Shown here piece by piece: positions 5,892-7,717 of a DNA stretch of 7,717 nt. Source of the stretch: Candidatus Saccharibacteria bacterium UBA2834 (GTDB taxonomy: Bacteria; Patescibacteriota; Saccharimonadia; Saccharimonadales; Saccharimonadaceae); contig DEGE01000008.1 of the NCBI GenBank assembly GCA_002351365.1, positions 1 to 7,717 of the forward strand, in the 5' to 3' direction. The notes beneath the pieces were generated by a model, which saw only the letters and a list, made by a program, of their open reading frames with translations, made no database searches and was not told where the DNA came from. The position numbers were made by a program, and so were the translations under genes. Every line of letters starts with the position of its first letter. The first letter of the stretch is position 1.

Positions 5892-5967
5892 AAAAAACGG
5901 CATGCAACCTAATTGCATGGATTTTCAAAGTTCTATAACCTTTCCTGTGGGATACCGGAATGGTTAT
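5892..5967 (-). promoter_or_regulatory. Structured 5' leader of the lipoprotein mRNA
   Basis: Read on the minus strand the leader holds two hairpins. The first, 5967-5935, pairs ATAACC with GGTTAT and then TTCC with GGAA, across one A-A mismatch, around an 11-base loop. It starts almost at the expected first base of the transcript. The second, 5919-5901, is a perfect 7-bp stem (CATGCAA with TTGCATG) with a 5-base loop. It is followed after CCG by six U (5897-5892), like a weak attenuator, just before the ribosome site. No known riboswitch class was recognised. Confidence 0.5.
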
Positions 5968-5973
5968 GGTTAT

Positions 5974-6002
5974 ATTATAGCACACTCGGCCAAAAAAGTC
6001 AA
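5974..6002 (-). promoter_or_regulatory. Sigma-A-type promoter of the lipoprotein gene
   Basis: On the minus strand TTGACT (6002-5997) and TATAAT (5979-5974) are separated by 17 bases, with TGC giving an extended -10. Transcription should begin near 5967, about 95 bases before ATG 5873. Confidence 0.85.
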
Positions 6003-6037
6003 TAGTCCTCATGTTTATACCACTGAAGTAGCCTTTA

Positions 6038-6046
6038 TGGTATACT
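6038..6046 (+). promoter_or_regulatory. Extended -10 promoter of the desulfurase gene
   Basis: TGGTATACT contains the TGn extension and a near-consensus TATACT at 6041-6046. No convincing -35 is present at 16-18 bases, which extended -10 promoters tolerate. The expected start near 6053 leaves a short leader of about 18 bases containing the ribosome site. Confidence 0.6.
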
Positions 6047-6058
6047 AATTAAAGTATT

Positions 6059-6066
6059 AAGGAGGT
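6059..6066 (+). promoter_or_regulatory. Ribosome binding site that fixes a GTG start
   Basis: AAGGAGGT lies four bases before GTG 6071. An in-frame TAA at 6050-6052 and the absence of any nearby in-frame ATG make GTG the start of the desulfurase gene. Confidence 0.8.
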
Positions 6067-6070
6067 TGGA

Positions 6071-7231
6071 GTGAAAGATTTTGATTATTTGTCAGATGAT
6101 GATGTGTATCTTGATAGCGCCTGCCAAAGCCTGCGGCCACGCCCGGTAATTGACGCTCTCAATAATTACTATACAAAGCATAATTCTTGCGGTGAGCGCG
6201 TAAAATACGCCTGGGGTCGCAAGACCGATGAATTGGTCGAGGATACGCGTGCTGCCGTGCTCAAATATCTTAAACTTAAAGAACGCGATTATTTTGTATC
6301 TTTTACTCTCAATACAACTTACGGCATCAATCTGTTACTTGACCAAATTGACCCAAATTTCGACAAAGTAATGACCTCCGATATTGAGCATAATTCACCG
6401 TTTCTTTCGACTATAACCTTTGCCGAGCGCTACGATATCGAGCGTGAGGTAATGGAGCGCGAGGCTGACGGTTCCATCAATATTGATCATTATGATTTCA
6501 CGAATGCGTTAGTCGTCGTAAACTGTGCCTCGAACATCGATGGCCGCAAATTGCTAAATATTGACCAACTCATCAAAAAAGTGCACAAGCAGGGTGGCGT
6601 AATCATCGTGGATGCCGCGCAGGCACTCGCGCACTCGCCAGAAATCCTCTATAAAACCGATGCTGATGCCATCTGTACGTCTGCGCACAAAATGTACGGT
6701 CCGTCGCTCGGCGTCATGATTGTGAAGCGTAAACTGCTTGAGCGCATTGACACCACCTTTATTGGTGGCGGCATGGTAGATGATGTCGACCTCGATTCCT
6801 ACAAACTGTCAGCCGAATCGCCAAATCACACCTACACAAAGTTCGAATCTGGCTTGCAGGCCTGGGGCGAAATCGTGGCGTTTGGTGCAGCCTTAAAATG
6901 GCTCAATCACGTTTCAAAGGCCGACAAAAAGAACTTTGTTGAGTGCTATACGCGCTTGTTTGAATATTTGCGCGATAATCCGAAGATTCATCTCATTAAC
7001 GAAGAGGCGAATCCAACCATGTCGTTCTATATTGAAGGAATGGACTCGCATTTAGCTGGCGGCGCGCTCTCTAGCCAGGGCATTATGGCGCGAACGGGCT
7101 ATTTCTGCGTGCATTATTATCTAGATCACAAAAAACATTATCCGCCACTAGTGCGCTTCTCGTTAGGCTATTATATTCGCCCGAGCGATATCGACAAAAC
7201 TATTGCAGCGCTCGAAAGGATGACAAAGTAG
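6071..7231 (+). CDS. SufS/CsdA-like cysteine desulfurase (class V aminotransferase fold)
   Basis: This cytoplasmic PLP enzyme of 386 residues, near the usual 400, probably removes sulfur from cysteine to give alanine and an enzyme persulfide for Fe-S clusters or thio-cofactors. VYLDSACQS (12-20) is the family start, and LNTTYGIN (80-87) fits the PLP-phosphate loop. EHNSP (106-110) supplies His107, which stacks on PLP. SNIDG (154-158) and VDAAQ (180-184), with Asp181 and Gln184, hold the ring. SAHKMYGP (204-211) contains the Schiff-base Lys207. ARTGYFC (340-346) supplies Cys346 in the position of the sulfur-accepting Cys of group II desulfurases. FESGLQAW (258-265) replaces the common FEAGTP of SufS, so it belongs to a divergent subgroup. 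No SufU, SufE or scaffold gene is in the window. The next gene starts one base after the stop. A related class V enzyme with another substrate remains possible. Confidence 0.85.
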   Translation: MKDFDYLSDDDVYLDSACQSLRPRPVIDALNNYYTKHNSCGERVKYAWGRKTDELVEDTRAAVLKYLKLKERDYFVSFTLNTTYGINLLLDQIDPNFDKVMTSDIEHNSPFLSTITFAERYDIEREVMEREADGSINIDHYDFTNALVVVNCASNIDGRKLLNIDQLIKKVHKQGGVIIVDAAQALAHSPEILYKTDADAICTSAHKMYGPSLGVMIVKRKLLERIDTTFIGGGMVDDVDLDSYKLSAESPNHTYTKFESGLQAWGEIVAFGAALKWLNHVSKADKKNFVECYTRLFEYLRDNPKIHLINEEANPTMSFYIEGMDSHLAGGALSSQGIMARTGYFCVHYYLDHKKHYPPLVRFSLGYYIRPSDIDKTIAALERMTK

Positions 7232-7232
7232 T

Positions 7233-7717
7233 ATGGTTTGTATTGCCGCCTTTATTATTCTGCTAATCATTGGCGTTTTTGTTGCTTTCATCTCGATTTT
7301 TAAGCCAAAGGTTGGTAAAAAATACCTTAAAACACTAAAAAAGTCATGGAGTTGTTTCGGCAAGCGTGTCACTTTGCAAAAGTGTGAAACTGGTTTTGGC
7401 GATGATATTAAAAATGACATTTTGGCAAAAGTTGCCGCGCGCAAGCCAAAATTCGTTAAACCGCTTAGTATAACAATCGAGGTTGCTTCAATTTTGATTG
7501 TTATCGTTGCGGCCTGGTCGTTGGTTGAGGGTGTCAAGGCTGGCTTAGCGCTCTGGACGCTCGGCACCTGCAACGTAAAACACGCTTCTTCCTGCACGCT
7601 TGGCGCCGAAGTTTGTAGTATTGACGACAACACGGAGCCACAAAATCCAATCGAATATATTGGCTTGTGGTTCTCTGACTGGGGTGAGATTTTCGGTGCT
7701 ATGCCAGATAAATTCCG
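7233..7717 (+). CDS. Membrane protein with conserved-looking cysteines, cut by window edge
   Basis: The frame opens at ATG 7233 and stays open to the right edge (161 codons), so the C-terminus is missing. One hydrophobic segment spans about 4-22 and a second about 78-108. Between them lies a basic loop (KPKVGKKYLKTLKKSW) that should face the cytoplasm. After the second segment comes CNVKHASSCTLGAEVC, with Cys113, 121 and 128, which by the positive-inside rule should be outside the cell. Cys3, 41 and 51 lie near or on the inner side. No family was recognised with confidence. The gene starts one base after the desulfurase stop, with AAAGGA about 12 bases upstream, so translation is probably coupled. 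The cysteines and the neighbouring sulfur enzyme suggest a thiol, redox or sulfur-related role, but that is inference. A further extracytoplasmic domain may lie beyond the edge. Confidence 0.7.
   Translation, partial: MVCIAAFIILLIIGVFVAFISIFKPKVGKKYLKTLKKSWSCFGKRVTLQKCETGFGDDIKNDILAKVAARKPKFVKPLSITIEVASILIVIVAAWSLVEGVKAGLALWTLGTCNVKHASSCTLGAEVCSIDDNTEPQNPIEYIGLWFSDWGEIFGAMPDKF

Noticed and set aside
5874..5918. N-terminal extension of the lipoprotein from ATG 5918
   Set aside because: The ATG lies in a stem-loop, lacks a ribosome site and would put 15 extra residues before a good lipoprotein signal.
7163..7633. A 156-codon minus-strand open frame at the right end
   Set aside because: It is antisense to the desulfurase end and to the membrane protein, whose hydrophobic segments and coupled start are convincing.

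Overview
The window looks like chromosomal DNA of a monoderm (Gram-positive-type) bacterium. There are no outer-membrane genes, secreted proteins carry Sec or lipoprotein signals, Shine-Dalgarno sites are strong, and promoters resemble sigma-A sites. All eight complete genes read through in the standard code, ending in TAG (5) or TAA (3) and never in TGA. A Candidate Phyla Radiation member such as Saccharibacteria, or otherwise a Clostridia-like Firmicute, would fit. No universal marker gene is present, so this placement is inference. The window is plain gene-dense DNA: no rRNA, tRNA, CRISPR array or insertion sequence was seen.

Layout. (1) Positions 1-1501, minus strand: a two-gene operon read from a strong promoter. 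It encodes a degenerate protein-kinase-fold protein (TTG start) and then a von Willebrand factor A (VWA) protein that runs off the left edge. A hairpin followed by a U-rich stretch lies in its leader. (2) Positions 1538-5060, plus strand: a five-gene operon that is the centre of the window. It encodes a SipW-type (ER-type, Ser/His) signal peptidase, three different TasA/camelysin-like secreted proteins, and a larger surface protein with a Cys-rich stalk and a C-terminal membrane anchor. It ends at an intrinsic terminator. (3) Positions 5103-6002, minus strand: a single lipoprotein gene of unknown function with its own promoter, a structured leader and a terminator, convergent with the operon. 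(4) Positions 6038-7717, plus strand: a SufS/CsdA-like cysteine desulfurase with a GTG start, followed one base later by a cysteine-containing membrane protein cut by the right edge.

How the genes may work together. In Bacillus, SipW processes TasA and TapA, which form extracellular fibres. The operon here has the same logic: a dedicated peptidase, three candidate fibre subunits whose processed N-termini are alike, and a membrane-anchored member that could tether the fibre. It could build a surface filament used in adhesion or biofilm, and if the host is an epibiotic CPR bacterium, in attachment to its partner. The VWA/pseudokinase pair and the desulfurase/membrane-protein pair look like separate small modules. 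Intergenic stretches are all under about 200 bases and are explained mostly by promoters, leaders and terminators.
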